The notes: generated from the letters alone by a model not told the origin. Shown: positions 1 to 6,101, counted from the stretch's first letter. The stretch is DNA of 16,961 bases from Owenweeksia sp964619125 (GCA_964619125.1 CAZUCA010000069.1:1-16961); one strand, 5' to 3'. Numbers and translations are program-made.

Positions 1-82
1 TGTAAGCGGGGATTTTAGGTTGCTTGTCTTTACAGCCTGCCAGCAACAGCAGGGATAGCAGAGTAAGAGCAAATGCTCGCAT
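1..82 (-). CDS. Lipoprotein, N-terminal fragment (runs off the window)
   Basis: Only the first 27 codons are present, starting at an ATG (complement of 80-82). The peptide begins MRAFALTLLSLLLLAGC, a classic lipoprotein signal: short basic start, leucine-rich core and LAGC lipobox with the cysteine at residue 17, followed by KDKQPKIPAY. The mature protein should be a lipid-anchored envelope protein. Nothing more can be said because the rest lies outside the window. It follows the DUF2490 gene in the same direction, but a strong terminator lies between them, so it is probably transcribed separately. Confidence 0.7.
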   Translation of the reverse strand, partial: MRAFALTLLSLLLLAGCKDKQPKIPAY

Positions 83-220
83 AAAGGTTGGTGTTTAGGG
101 GTACCTAAGATAAGGAGATGATTAAAACCTCGGCTTCTCCTCATAGCACCACAGCTAAAACCCAAGCCGCGATATAATCACTCAGCGGTACCACCAGCAC
201 AGAGCTGGCCCAAACAAAAA

Positions 221-258
221 AGGCCGTTTCACGGGGTGAAACGGCCTCTCAATTTTTT
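221..258 (-). terminator. Rho-independent terminator of the DUF2490 gene
   Basis: A perfect 12-bp stem (221-232 with 236-247, arms AGGCCGTTTCAC and its complement) closes a GGG loop. It is flanked by an A tract on one side (216-220) and six Ts on the other (253-258), so it can work in both directions. On the minus strand it lies about 25 nt after the stop codon of the gene ending at 273 and is followed by a U tract. Confidence 0.88.
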
Positions 259-272
259 ATGACGCTAAAGTT

Positions 273-950
273 TTACAACTTGTAGGCTACCTTGGTTACC
301 AGGTGGGCCACCTGACATTTGTCCCAACCCTTGAAGCGGTGTTGCACTTTGAAATCCATTTTGAGCTGGTCGCTGAACTTATAGCCCAGACCCACTTCAA
401 AGCGGTTTTCCAGTCCAAACTTTTCAGAATTGAAAGCAGAAACCACTTCTTCGGTAAGCAATAAGGAGAGATTACCACCCGACTTTCCATTGAGAGGAAT
501 TTTACTGCCAATGCGGTAACGCAGGCGGTTGAGGTAGGCATTTTCAAATATGCGCTGTTCTACCCGTACCCGATGTGCCAAGCCTACCGCACCAACCTTG
601 GTTTTATACACCAATTGTTCGGTAATACGGTGCTCAAATCCAACCAGGTCACTGGCGTACACGCGATACATATACCCCCCGGAAAGAGTAAGCTTATCGG
701 TTAGTTTATAATTCAGGAAGAGGCGACCGTCAAGGCGCTCCTGGGCAGGCATTAAGGTATCATCTTCCAGGCGGAAATCGCGTAATCCCCACAATCCACA
801 AAGTCCTACTGTCGCAGACAAGCGTGGGTTAATTTCCTGAGTCAGGGTAAAGTCTGGGTGCCACTTTACTACTAATGGAGTTTCCTGGGCCTGAGCCTGT
901 ACACCCAAAAGTGCAACGATACCGAGAATACAAATTTTAATAGCCCTCAT
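273..950 (-). CDS. DUF2490 family outer-membrane beta-barrel protein
   Basis: This is a 225-residue protein with a signal peptide (MRAIKICILGIVALLG, cleavage probably after the AQA near residue 21). The rest reads as alternating amphipathic strands, ending in VAYKL, as in a small outer-membrane barrel. The arginine- and glutamate-rich strand RVRVEQRIF (about 127-135), then LNRLRYRI (about 139-146), then GLENRFEVGLGYKF (about 178-191), is the pattern I associate with DUF2490, a Bacteroidota family without a known function. The length suits a barrel of about ten strands. A TAnnTTTG element lies just upstream and a strong terminator follows, so it is probably monocistronic. The family assignment comes from motif memory, not from a search. 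Confidence 0.72.
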   Translation of the reverse strand: MRAIKICILGIVALLGVQAQAQETPLVVKWHPDFTLTQEINPRLSATVGLCGLWGLRDFRLEDDTLMPAQERLDGRLFLNYKLTDKLTLSGGYMYRVYASDLVGFEHRITEQLVYKTKVGAVGLAHRVRVEQRIFENAYLNRLRYRIGSKIPLNGKSGGNLSLLLTEEVVSAFNSEKFGLENRFEVGLGYKFSDQLKMDFKVQHRFKGWDKCQVAHLVTKVAYKL

Positions 951-972
951 ACCTGCTTTTAATTATCGTTTG

Positions 973-1005
973 CAAAATTAAGGGGACCAGAAAACGGGAG
1001 GTAAA
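973..1005 (-). promoter_or_regulatory. Putative promoter of the DUF2490 gene
   Basis: The complement of 973-980 reads TAATTTTG, an exact match to the Bacteroidota -7 consensus TAnnTTTG. A weaker TTTA (complement of 1002-1005) lies 21 nt upstream where TTTG would be expected. Transcription would start about 15 nt before the ATG at 950. Confidence 0.45.
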
Positions 1006-1367
1006 GCCAATATTATTTTCAGCTTTACATATCCTTAACAAAAGTTGCTTCCAATCAGAAAGTGGGTAACATTCAGTTAACATCACCACCGGAAATTGCG
1101 ACTGCCACCCACAACCTGCTTGGGATCAAGGGCCTTTTAACCTTGCCTGGCTTAATCTGAAAACCGACGGCAAGTGAAATCAGTATTAAGCACTTTACAT
1201 TAGCTTAACCATTCCTTATTAATGACCTTTGAAAAACTAACCTTAGGCTAAGCTGAACTAACTAGATTGTGGGTTTTTTTTTCGTCGTAAGCATGGGGTT
1301 CAGCTGCTGGGGCAGTTAACTTAGTCCCTCCAAGCCTGGCCTTTTTTGCTTTTATACTTTATATAGT
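981..1367. other. Intergenic region with no recognised gene
   Basis: About 400 bases separate the divergent DUF2490 and YkvA genes. I see no open frame with a family signature, no tRNA and no convincing terminator. There is a run of nine Ts near 1272-1280 and several AT-rich stretches (for example around 1195-1230) that could hold promoter sequence for the plus-strand gene, but no good TAnnTTTG match at a useful distance. Confidence 0.5.
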
Positions 1368-1769
1368 TTGCGTAAATACCTGCAAAAAATCAAAGTCGAG
1401 CTCAGCGCCCTGCGTATTGCCCTGCGCGAAAACCTGGTACCTTGGCCGGTAAAAGCCCTCATTGCCATTACTGTAGCTTACGCCTTCAGCCCCATAGATC
1501 TCATTCCTGATTTTATCCCGGTGCTGGGTCTGTTAGACGATGTGATAATCATTCCGTTGCTGATTTTCCTGATCGTGAAAATGATCCCCCAAAAAACCAT
1601 GGAGCAATGCCGGCTAAAAGCCGCGCAGGAGAAACTGGAAAAGAAACCAAACTGGATAGCCGGCACAGTAATTATTCTGATCTGGATAGCAGGACTCCTT
1701 GCCTTGTGGTATTGGTGGAGAAATTCCTCAGCTGCTGAGCCTTACTTCAGCTGGATAGGAACTCTCTAG
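1368..1769 (+). CDS. YkvA/DUF1232 family membrane protein
   Basis: This is a 133-residue protein. Residues 41-58 read SPIDLIPDFIPVLGLLDD, the hallmark of DUF1232 (YkvA-type) proteins, whose molecular role is not established. That segment and the preceding LIAITVAYAF form one hydrophobic region. A second clear membrane segment covers about 97-117 (WIAGTVIILIWIAGLLALWYW), and a charged stretch rich in Lys and Glu (about 71-94) separates them. The start is TTG at 1368: the frame is open back to a stop at 1317-1319 with no ATG or GTG, and the next in-frame ATG falls after the conserved motif. It stands alone, facing into the repeat block. Confidence 0.82.
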   Translation: MRKYLQKIKVELSALRIALRENLVPWPVKALIAITVAYAFSPIDLIPDFIPVLGLLDDVIIIPLLIFLIVKMIPQKTMEQCRLKAAQEKLEKKPNWIAGTVIILIWIAGLLALWYWWRNSSAAEPYFSWIGTL

Positions 1770-1852
1770 TATGTTGTTTTTCAGAAAAATGACACGCGAC
1801 AAAATTGTGTGCTAAAAATTGATTGTGGTTGATAGCCAAGCGAGATGACTCA

Positions 1853-1878
1853 ATCCCCGCGAGAGGACTCGCGGGGAT
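1853..1878. repeat. Intact REP stem-loop at the outer (left) end of the left array
   Basis: The arm ATCCCCGCGAG (1853-1863) pairs perfectly over 11 bp with CTCGCGGGGAT (1868-1878) around the loop AGGA. Internal units of the array keep only the right arm, so this is the only visible full palindrome in the left array. Confidence 0.88.
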
Positions 1879-1898
1879 ACCTGAGAGGACTCGCGGGG

Positions 1899-1998
1899 NN
1901 NNNNNNNNNNNNNNNNNNNNNNNNNNNNNNNNNNNNNNNNNNNNNNNNNNNNNNNNNNNNNNNNNNNNNNNNNNNNNNNNNNNNNNNNNNNNNNNNNN
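1899..1998. other. Assembly gap (100 N) inside the repeat array
   Basis: Exactly 100 Ns are flanked on both sides by copies of the same repeat unit. This is the usual placeholder for a scaffold join of unknown length. The array was probably too repetitive for the reads to span. Confidence 0.95.
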
Positions 1999-2118
1999 GA
2001 GAGGACTCGCGGGGATACCTGAGAGGACTCGCGGGGCAACTTAAAAAGACTCGCGGGCCAACTTGAAAGGACTCGATGTGAAACTTGGGATGACTCTCGG
2101 CATAAAACTGGAATTGAA

Positions 2119-2248
2119 GTTATGGTATGAGTCCATAAGGGTTATGGCGCAAGTCCTGAGGGTTATGGCGCAAGTCCTGAGGGTTATGGCGCGAGTCCCT
2201 GAGGGTTATGGCGCGAGTCCCTGAGGGTTATGGCGCGAGTCCCTGAGG
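2119..2248 (-). repeat. Right tandem array, inverted relative to the left array
   Basis: Units begin with GTTATGG at 2119, 2141, 2162, 2183, 2205 and 2227. The first is degenerate (22 bp), the next two are 21 bp with GCGCAAGTCC, and the next three are 22 bp with GCGCGAGTCC. Read on the minus strand each contains GGGACTCGCG, which matches the GGACTCGCG core of the left array. The two arrays are therefore mirror-image versions of one repeat family with different tails. The most uniform units are next to the stem-loop at 2248-2279 and the least conserved are at the inner edge. Confidence 0.88.
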
Positions 2249-2279
2249 GTTATGGCGCGAGTCCCCTCGCGCCATAACC
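2248..2279. repeat. Intact REP stem-loop at the outer (right) end, just before the transposase
   Basis: The arm GGTTATGGCGCGAG (2248-2261) pairs perfectly over 14 bp with 2266-2279 around the loop TCCC, which reads GGGA on the other strand. The six loop-proximal base pairs (CGCGAG/CTCGCG) are shared with the other two stem-loops of the block. It ends 24 nt before the transposase start codon. Confidence 0.9.
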
Positions 2280-2303
2280 TATAAAAAGCCTTACCTTAAG
2301 AAT

Positions 2304-2861
2304 ATGGGCAGTAGCTATAAATTTCACAACCCGGATGGCGTCTACTTTGTAAGCTTTGCGGTGGTGGAATGGCTAGATGTCTTTACCAGGAATATTTACA
2401 AAGACTTCTTACTGGATTGTCTCCGTTATTGCCAAAAACATAAGCAGCTGGAAATATTTGCCTGGTGCATTATGACTAACCATATACACCTGGTATTTCG
2501 CACCGGTGAAAATCATAAACCAGAAGTGGTACTGGGCGATTTTAAGCGCTACAGCAGCCGGGAGTTGGTCAAGGCTATCGCCAGCAACAACAGGGAGAGT
2601 CGCAGAGAATTTTTGTTATCAAGGTTCCGGGCGGCAGCCTTGAAGAGTTCCAACGTTAAAAACTACCAGTTCTGGCGACATGACAACCATCCCGTCGAAA
2701 TCTGGAGCAATAAGTTTATCTCTCAAAAAATCCGCTATGTGCATAACAATCCGGTTGCAGCAGGGATGGTATTTAAAGCAGAAGAATATGTTTACAGTAG
2801 TGCCGCTGATTACGCGGGAAGGCAAGGTGTATTAGAAGGAGTAATTGTGGTTGATATCTGA
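2304..2861 (+). CDS. REP-associated tyrosine transposase (RAYT, Y1/HUH family)
   Basis: This is a 185-residue single-domain Y1 nuclease related to IS200/IS605 TnpA. The HUH metal-binding motif is in WCIMTNHIHLVF (His60 and His62). The probable catalytic tyrosine is Tyr145 in KIRYVHNNPVAAGMV, the usual RAYT context for that residue. The C-terminal YSSAADYAG (about 164-172) is also typical. Known RAYTs cut and join single-stranded DNA at REP hairpins and usually stay put rather than move as insertion sequences. Here the gene is enclosed by three related stem-loops and two tandem arrays, which supports the RAYT reading. The ATG at 2304 follows the 14-bp stem-loop closely, leaving no obvious promoter outside the array. 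The frame appears intact. Confidence 0.88.
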   Translation: MGSSYKFHNPDGVYFVSFAVVEWLDVFTRNIYKDFLLDCLRYCQKHKQLEIFAWCIMTNHIHLVFRTGENHKPEVVLGDFKRYSSRELVKAIASNNRESRREFLLSRFRAAALKSSNVKNYQFWRHDNHPVEIWSNKFISQKIRYVHNNPVAAGMVFKAEEYVYSSAADYAGRQGVLEGVIVVDI

Positions 2862-2891
2862 GTTACTCCGCGAGAGGACTCGCGGGGTAAC
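2862..2891. repeat. REP stem-loop immediately after the transposase stop codon
   Basis: The arm GTTACTCCGCGAG (2862-2874) pairs with CTCGCGGGGTAAC (2879-2891) over 13 positions with one T/G mismatch, around the loop AGGA. It begins at the base following the TGA stop. Its core and loop match the stem-loop at 1853-1878. Confidence 0.88.
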
Positions 2892-2929
2892 TTCGAGAGG
2901 ACTCACAGGATAACGCTCACGGGATAACC
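2892..2929 (+). repeat. Two decayed repeat units downstream of the transposase
   Basis: GAGAGGACTCACAGGATAAC (from 2895) and CGCTCACGGGATAACC (from 2914) are degraded relatives of the left-array unit in the same orientation, each keeping a GGATAAC or GGGATAAC tail. They lie between the transposase and the terminator of the converging operon. Confidence 0.7.
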
Positions 2930-2931
2930 AC

Positions 2932-2963
2932 AAAAAAAAGGCCACCTCAATTTTGAGGCGGCC
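2932..2963 (-). terminator. Rho-independent terminator of the TonB receptor operon
   Basis: Read on the minus strand, an 11-bp stem (2953-2963 with 2940-2950, one G-U pair) with a very small loop is followed by eight Ts (complement of 2932-2939). It lies about 26 nt after the lipoprotein stop codon. Confidence 0.85.
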
Positions 2964-2988
2964 CTATCAATGCTACTCTAAAGAGAAA

Positions 2989-3390
2989 TTATTCCACTTC
3001 TACCACCAGCGTTTCCTGGGCATTGAAGCCATCGCGGTTAGTGATGGTAAAGGTGTAGGTATGCTTACTACCGGAGATGGTATCCAGGGTGAAAGTCTGG
3101 TCGTGCTCATATTCCACGGTTTCCAGGTCCTCAGAATACACGGTAGCGTTGGCACCGCCATCCACTGATTCAGAAATATTGAACTTGATAATCGGATCCT
3201 TCTTCTTTTCGGTTTCGGCCTCAATGCCTACCGTAAAAACAGAGCCGGCAGGCAAGGTGGTACTGGCCGAAACATATTCAGTTCCTGATTTAAAGCGGAT
3301 ATCCAGTTCCTCGCTTTCGTCGCTCTCACAGGCTACTAAAGCAATTGCAATCAAAGTGATGGCCAAAAAATTCTTAATTACTGATTTCAT
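2989..3390 (-). CDS. Small lipoprotein, partner of the TonB receptor
   Basis: This is a 133-residue protein with lipoprotein signal MKSVIKNFLAITLIAIALVAC (lipobox LVAC, Cys21), then an acidic linker (ESDESEELD). The remaining ~100 residues look all-beta: alternating hydrophobic strands, a HTYTFTITNRDGF segment (about 109-121) and a final ETLVVEVE, as in Ig-like or PKD-like folds. I do not recognise a named family. The gene starts 13 nt after the receptor stop codon on the same strand and is followed by the operon terminator, so the two are almost certainly co-transcribed. A surface lipoprotein next to a TonB receptor suggests substrate capture, as HmuY does for HmuR, but there is no sequence resemblance to HmuY that I can see. 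Confidence 0.75.
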   Translation of the reverse strand: MKSVIKNFLAITLIAIALVACESDESEELDIRFKSGTEYVSASTTLPAGSVFTVGIEAETEKKKDPIIKFNISESVDGGANATVYSEDLETVEYEHDQTFTLDTISGSKHTYTFTITNRDGFNAQETLVVEVE

Positions 3391-3403
3391 GTTATTTATG
3401 TTT

Positions 3404-5470
3404 TTATTGATTTTTAAAATTGATCTTAAGGGTTAAGGTGACATTGCGGCCCATATTGAGGAAACCGAAATTTTTGAGTCGGGATAAATGGTCATAATAG
3501 GCCTCGTTCAACAGGTTGCTGGCCGACAAATTGAGGCGGTACCGAGCCCGGGCGGTGGAAAATGATATTCCCGCCCCGGCATTAAGCAGGGTGTAGCCCA
3601 TTGTGGCCGACTCCTCGCTGTTTACCTCATTTTTATCCAGCACCAGCTCTGTATTCACAAAACCATAAAAGGAGCTGCCATTTTCGCGGCTACCATCGTA
3701 GCGGATTTCCGGCTTCAGCTTCTGCGCCGGCATATACGGTAGGTACTCTCCATTAACCAGCTGACCGGTAAGCTCGGCATAGCTGGCGGAAACTTTCAAG
3801 CCCTCCACAAACCGGGGTTTGTAAGCGGTCGAAATTTCACCGCCGTAAATGTTGGCATCTCCCTGGGTGAAACGATACACCGGAAAGCCGAACCACTCTT
3901 CCTCGGTAGGCTGCAGGTAGATGTACCCCATAAAATGGTTGTAGTAAGCCGAAGCGCCGAACTCAAAACGCTCACCCAGGTAGTACAACCCCAGGTCGGC
4001 ATTTATATTTTGCTCATTGCGCATATCGGGATCACCGATCTCATAGGTATAAATACCCTCGTGCAAGCCATTGGACGAAAGCTCGGACAGGTTAGGCGCC
4101 CGCACCCCGGTAGCAATATTCGCCTTCAGGTTCCAGCGCTCGCCGGGCAGGTAACTCGCCCCCAGCATACCGTTGGCAAAGGGCCGCGTCTGCTTAAAAG
4201 GATCCATTTCCTTTTCATCAGAGTTGATGCCCCTGGTGGGCAGGGCATTGATGTAACGCACACCCGCTCCGAGACCATACTCCAGCACCAGCTTATTCAG
4301 CTCTTGTTTCAGGTAAACCGAGAAGGCACTTTCGGCCACACGGGCATCCGGTACCAGTTTACGCCGGCCAAAGTTCTTGTTGAACTCNNNNNNNNNNNNN
4401 NNNNNNNNNNNNNNNNNNNNNNNNNNNNNNNNNNNNNNNNNNNNNNNNNNNNNNNNNNNNNNNNNNNNNNNNNNNNNNNNNNNNNNNTCGTCGGGCTCCA
4501 TAAAGTGGGTGAGGTCATTAAAAATGAACCCAAAATGGTTATAGGAAGCACTGTAGTGGTTTTCGGAACGCCAGCGGTTTTTCAAAAAACCGAGGCTGCC
4601 CTTCAGGTAATAACCGTTGAAGCGGCTGTTGAGCACGCGTTCATTATTACCATCTGAGTAGTCGGCGTGATTGGTCACTGCCGCGCGCAGCCGGTACCAC
4701 TTATTGCCCTGGTGCCCCTTCAGGCCAGCTTCCAGCGTACCACCCCCGGTATTGGAGTGGCCCGTGAGCTTCACATCAATTTCATTGGTCCCCTTTTCTA
4801 CCGGGGCCTCCTCAATGATATTGATCACTCCGCCCACTGCCTCGGTACCATACAAAAGCGAGAGGGGACCTTTGATGATTTCCATACGCTCAATACCGAT
4901 ATCGGCCAGGCCCAGCCCGTGCTCGTCCTGCCATTGCTGATTGTCGAAGCGCAAGCCCGAAAACAGCACCAGGATGCGGTTGCCATACAAGCCTCGAATA
5001 ACCGGCTTGGAAATGCCCGGTCCGGTACTGAGTTGTGTTACTCCCGGTACCCGGGCCAAGGCATCGGTGAGGCTGAAAGTGCCCTGCTGCTCTATTTGCT
5101 CTAGCTGCAACTGTTCAATATGAATGCTCGTTTTGCGCACTACCTCCTCGGTATAGGACGACACCACCGCTTCATCAAGTATTAGTGGTGAGCGCGAAAG
5201 CCTGATTACAAAATCAGCTGCTTTCACCTCCGCCATGTTGATGGTAAGGCTGAGATAGCCCTCCCTGGTCACGATGATGGTAGTTGCCTTACCAAAGGCT
5301 GATATATCCGCTACTCCCCGGCTATCGGTAGTGACCGACAGGCCGGAGCCACTGCTGAGTTCCGCTCCATGCAGAGCAGTGCCCGTGCCGGCATCGACCA
5401 GCGTTACCGACTGGCAATGAGCATGCGCAAGCATCCCTATGAACAGACAGCTTAATACTAACCTGTACAT
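3404..5470 (-). CDS. TonB-dependent outer-membrane receptor (contains assembly gap)
   Basis: It has a signal peptide (MYRLVLSCLFIGMLAHAHCQ), then a carboxypeptidase-regulatory-like beta domain (about 21-92), then a TonB-box-like stretch (about 98-105, DEAVVSSY). The plug domain (about 112-222) carries GISKPVIRGLYGNRILVLF, DEHGLGLADIGIERMEIIKGP and LLYGTEAVGGVINII. The remainder is a 22-strand-type barrel ending in LKINFKNQ. It uses proton-motive energy through TonB/ExbBD to import a scarce ligand. The plug resembles metal or metal-chelate receptors more than SusC sugar receptors, but the substrate cannot be named. The 100-N gap at 4388-4487 removes part of the barrel (around residues 329-361 as numbered here). 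Both sides are in frame, though the true missing length is unknown. It sits second in a three-gene operon. Confidence 0.92.
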   Translation of the reverse strand: MYRLVLSCLFIGMLAHAHCQSVTLVDAGTGTALHGAELSSGSGLSVTTDSRGVADISAFGKATTIIVTREGYLSLTINMAEVKAADFVIRLSRSPLILDEAVVSSYTEEVVRKTSIHIEQLQLEQIEQQGTFSLTDALARVPGVTQLSTGPGISKPVIRGLYGNRILVLFSGLRFDNQQWQDEHGLGLADIGIERMEIIKGPLSLLYGTEAVGGVINIIEEAPVEKGTNEIDVKLTGHSNTGGGTLEAGLKGHQGNKWYRLRAAVTNHADYSDGNNERVLNSRFNGYYLKGSLGFLKNRWRSENHYSASYNHFGFIFNDLTHFMEPDXXXXXXXXXXXXXXXXXXXXXXXXXXXXXXXXXXEFNKNFGRRKLVPDARVAESAFSVYLKQELNKLVLEYGLGAGVRYINALPTRGINSDEKEMDPFKQTRPFANGMLGASYLPGERWNLKANIATGVRAPNLSELSSNGLHEGIYTYEIGDPDMRNEQNINADLGLYYLGERFEFGASAYYNHFMGYIYLQPTEEEWFGFPVYRFTQGDANIYGGEISTAYKPRFVEGLKVSASYAELTGQLVNGEYLPYMPAQKLKPEIRYDGSRENGSSFYGFVNTELVLDKNEVNSEESATMGYTLLNAGAGISFSTARARYRLNLSASNLLNEAYYDHLSRLKNFGFLNMGRNVTLTLKINFKNQ
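4388..4487. other. Assembly gap (100 N) within the receptor gene
   Basis: A run of exactly 100 Ns falls between the codons for THFMEPD and EFNKNFGRR. It is a placeholder, and the real distance is probably different. The flanks are not visibly repetitive. Confidence 0.95.
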
Positions 5471-5495
5471 AGTGGTTTCATTAAATTAGGGAATC

Positions 5496-5519
5496 GTCAT
5501 CGCCAGAGTTGGCGACGAC
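5496..5519 (-). promoter_or_regulatory. Intercistronic stem-loop ahead of the TonB receptor
   Basis: Read on the minus strand, 5510-5519 pairs with 5496-5505 over 10 positions (one G-U pair) around a four-base loop. No T tract follows, so it is not a standard terminator. It sits in the 59-nt space between the upstream gene's stop and the receptor ATG and could be an mRNA processing or stability element. Confidence 0.45.
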
Positions 5520-5529
5520 CAGTAAGATG

Positions 5530-6063
5530 CTAGACCGCCTGCCGGGGCGGGGGAGCGGGAGGCGTTAATTTGATGGTTTTGCTGGCAAAACAATAGGAGG
5601 TGCAGGCAGCAGTCGCTGGTGTATTTAACGGGAGCTTATTAGCTGCAACATCTTGATAGATTGTTTTAAAGAAGTTCTCCAGGTTTTGCTGGCGCTCTTT
5701 CTTTTGGGGGTCTTTACCAAGAGTATTGGTCAGCAACTGATCCAGCTGCCGGTTGATGCGGGTTTCCTTATAATCCCACCAACACCAATAGTAGGTAGTA
5801 TCGCCGCGCTGCTGGCGCTCCACAATATCGTACATCTGCCCTTGGTACTCAAACTCCTTCGCATGCTTCCAACGCAGCTTACTTTCAGCCTCGGCGGGCG
5901 TAAATTTTAATAACTGCAGCTCCTCCCTTTCGAGTCCGGCCATCATTTGGTGTTTCACCTCCCGCCTTACCGTGGCACGGCGCTGGCGCAGCCACAGCCA
6001 GGTAGCCACCCCAGGGGTAACTATGCTAAAAAGGAGTACTATGCTAAGGAGGCGTGTTTTCAC
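5530..6063 (-). CDS. Membrane-anchored protein of unknown function, first gene of the TonB receptor operon
   Basis: This is a 177-residue protein. Residues 1-25 are a signal anchor or signal peptide (KTRLLSIVLLFSIVTPGVATW) followed by basic residues (RQRRATVRR). A soluble region contains RWKHAKEFEYQGQMYDIVE and a Trp/Tyr-rich TTYYWCWWDYKET (about 112-124). The C-terminus has two closely spaced cysteines (ACTSYCF) and a proline-rich tail (TPPAPPPRQ). I believe similar proteins accompany TonB receptors in other Bacteroidota but cannot name a family. The start is GTG (complement of 6061-6063); no in-frame ATG precedes the hydrophobic segment. A good Bacteroidota promoter ends only a few bases upstream. 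The receptor follows after 59 nt. Confidence 0.68.
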   Translation of the reverse strand: MKTRLLSIVLLFSIVTPGVATWLWLRQRRATVRREVKHQMMAGLEREELQLLKFTPAEAESKLRWKHAKEFEYQGQMYDIVERQQRGDTTYYWCWWDYKETRINRQLDQLLTNTLGKDPQKKERQQNLENFFKTIYQDVAANKLPLNTPATAACTSYCFASKTIKLTPPAPPPRQAV

Positions 6064-6071
6064 GATGGCGG

Positions 6072-6101
6072 CAAAGCTATAAACTAAACGGTTAGCTCAA
6101 A
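6072..6101 (-). promoter_or_regulatory. Promoter of the TonB receptor operon
   Basis: On the minus strand, TTTG (complement of 6098-6101) and TAGCTTTG (complement of 6072-6079) are separated by 18 nt, a close match to the Bacteroidota TTTG / TAnnTTTG promoter. Only 8 nt separate the -7 element from the GTG start, so the leader would be a few bases long or absent. Confidence 0.6.

Larger units (their letters stand above)
1839..2108 (+). repeat. Left tandem array of ~22-bp REP-like repeat (interrupted by gap)
   Basis: Units of 22 bp carry the core GAGAGGACTCGCGGGG, starting at 1861, 1883, 1999 and 2021. Increasingly degenerate units begin at 2043, 2065 and 2087, the last keeping little more than GACTC. 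A partial unit (GAGATGACTC, 1842-1851) lies at the left edge. The units at 1861 and 1999 are identical through the variable tail ATACCT. The 100-N gap lies inside the array, so the copy number is unknown. The array is not a multiple of three in period and codes for nothing sensible. Confidence 0.9.

Noticed and set aside
1240..1290. Possible terminator or small RNA end at the T9 run
   Set aside because: Only a 4-bp stem with a 3-base loop (around CTTAGGCTAAG) lies nearby, too far from the T run and too weak.
1812..2066. Open frames on both strands across the repeat array
   Set aside because: They consist of translated 22-bp repeats and gap Ns, have no start context or family signal, and run in several frames at once, as expected for low-complexity repeats.
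1861..2248. CRISPR array
   Set aside because: Units are head-to-tail with a 21-22 bp period and no unique spacers of 30-40 bp, and no cas genes are near.
1830..2935. Target-site duplication that would make the RAYT block a recently inserted element
   Set aside because: I found no matching direct repeat at the two outer edges, which agrees with a resident REP/RAYT locus but not with a recent insertion.
3935..4657. Long plus-strand open frame opposite the TonB receptor
   Set aside because: It is antisense to well-supported receptor sequence, crosses the N gap and shows no family motifs.
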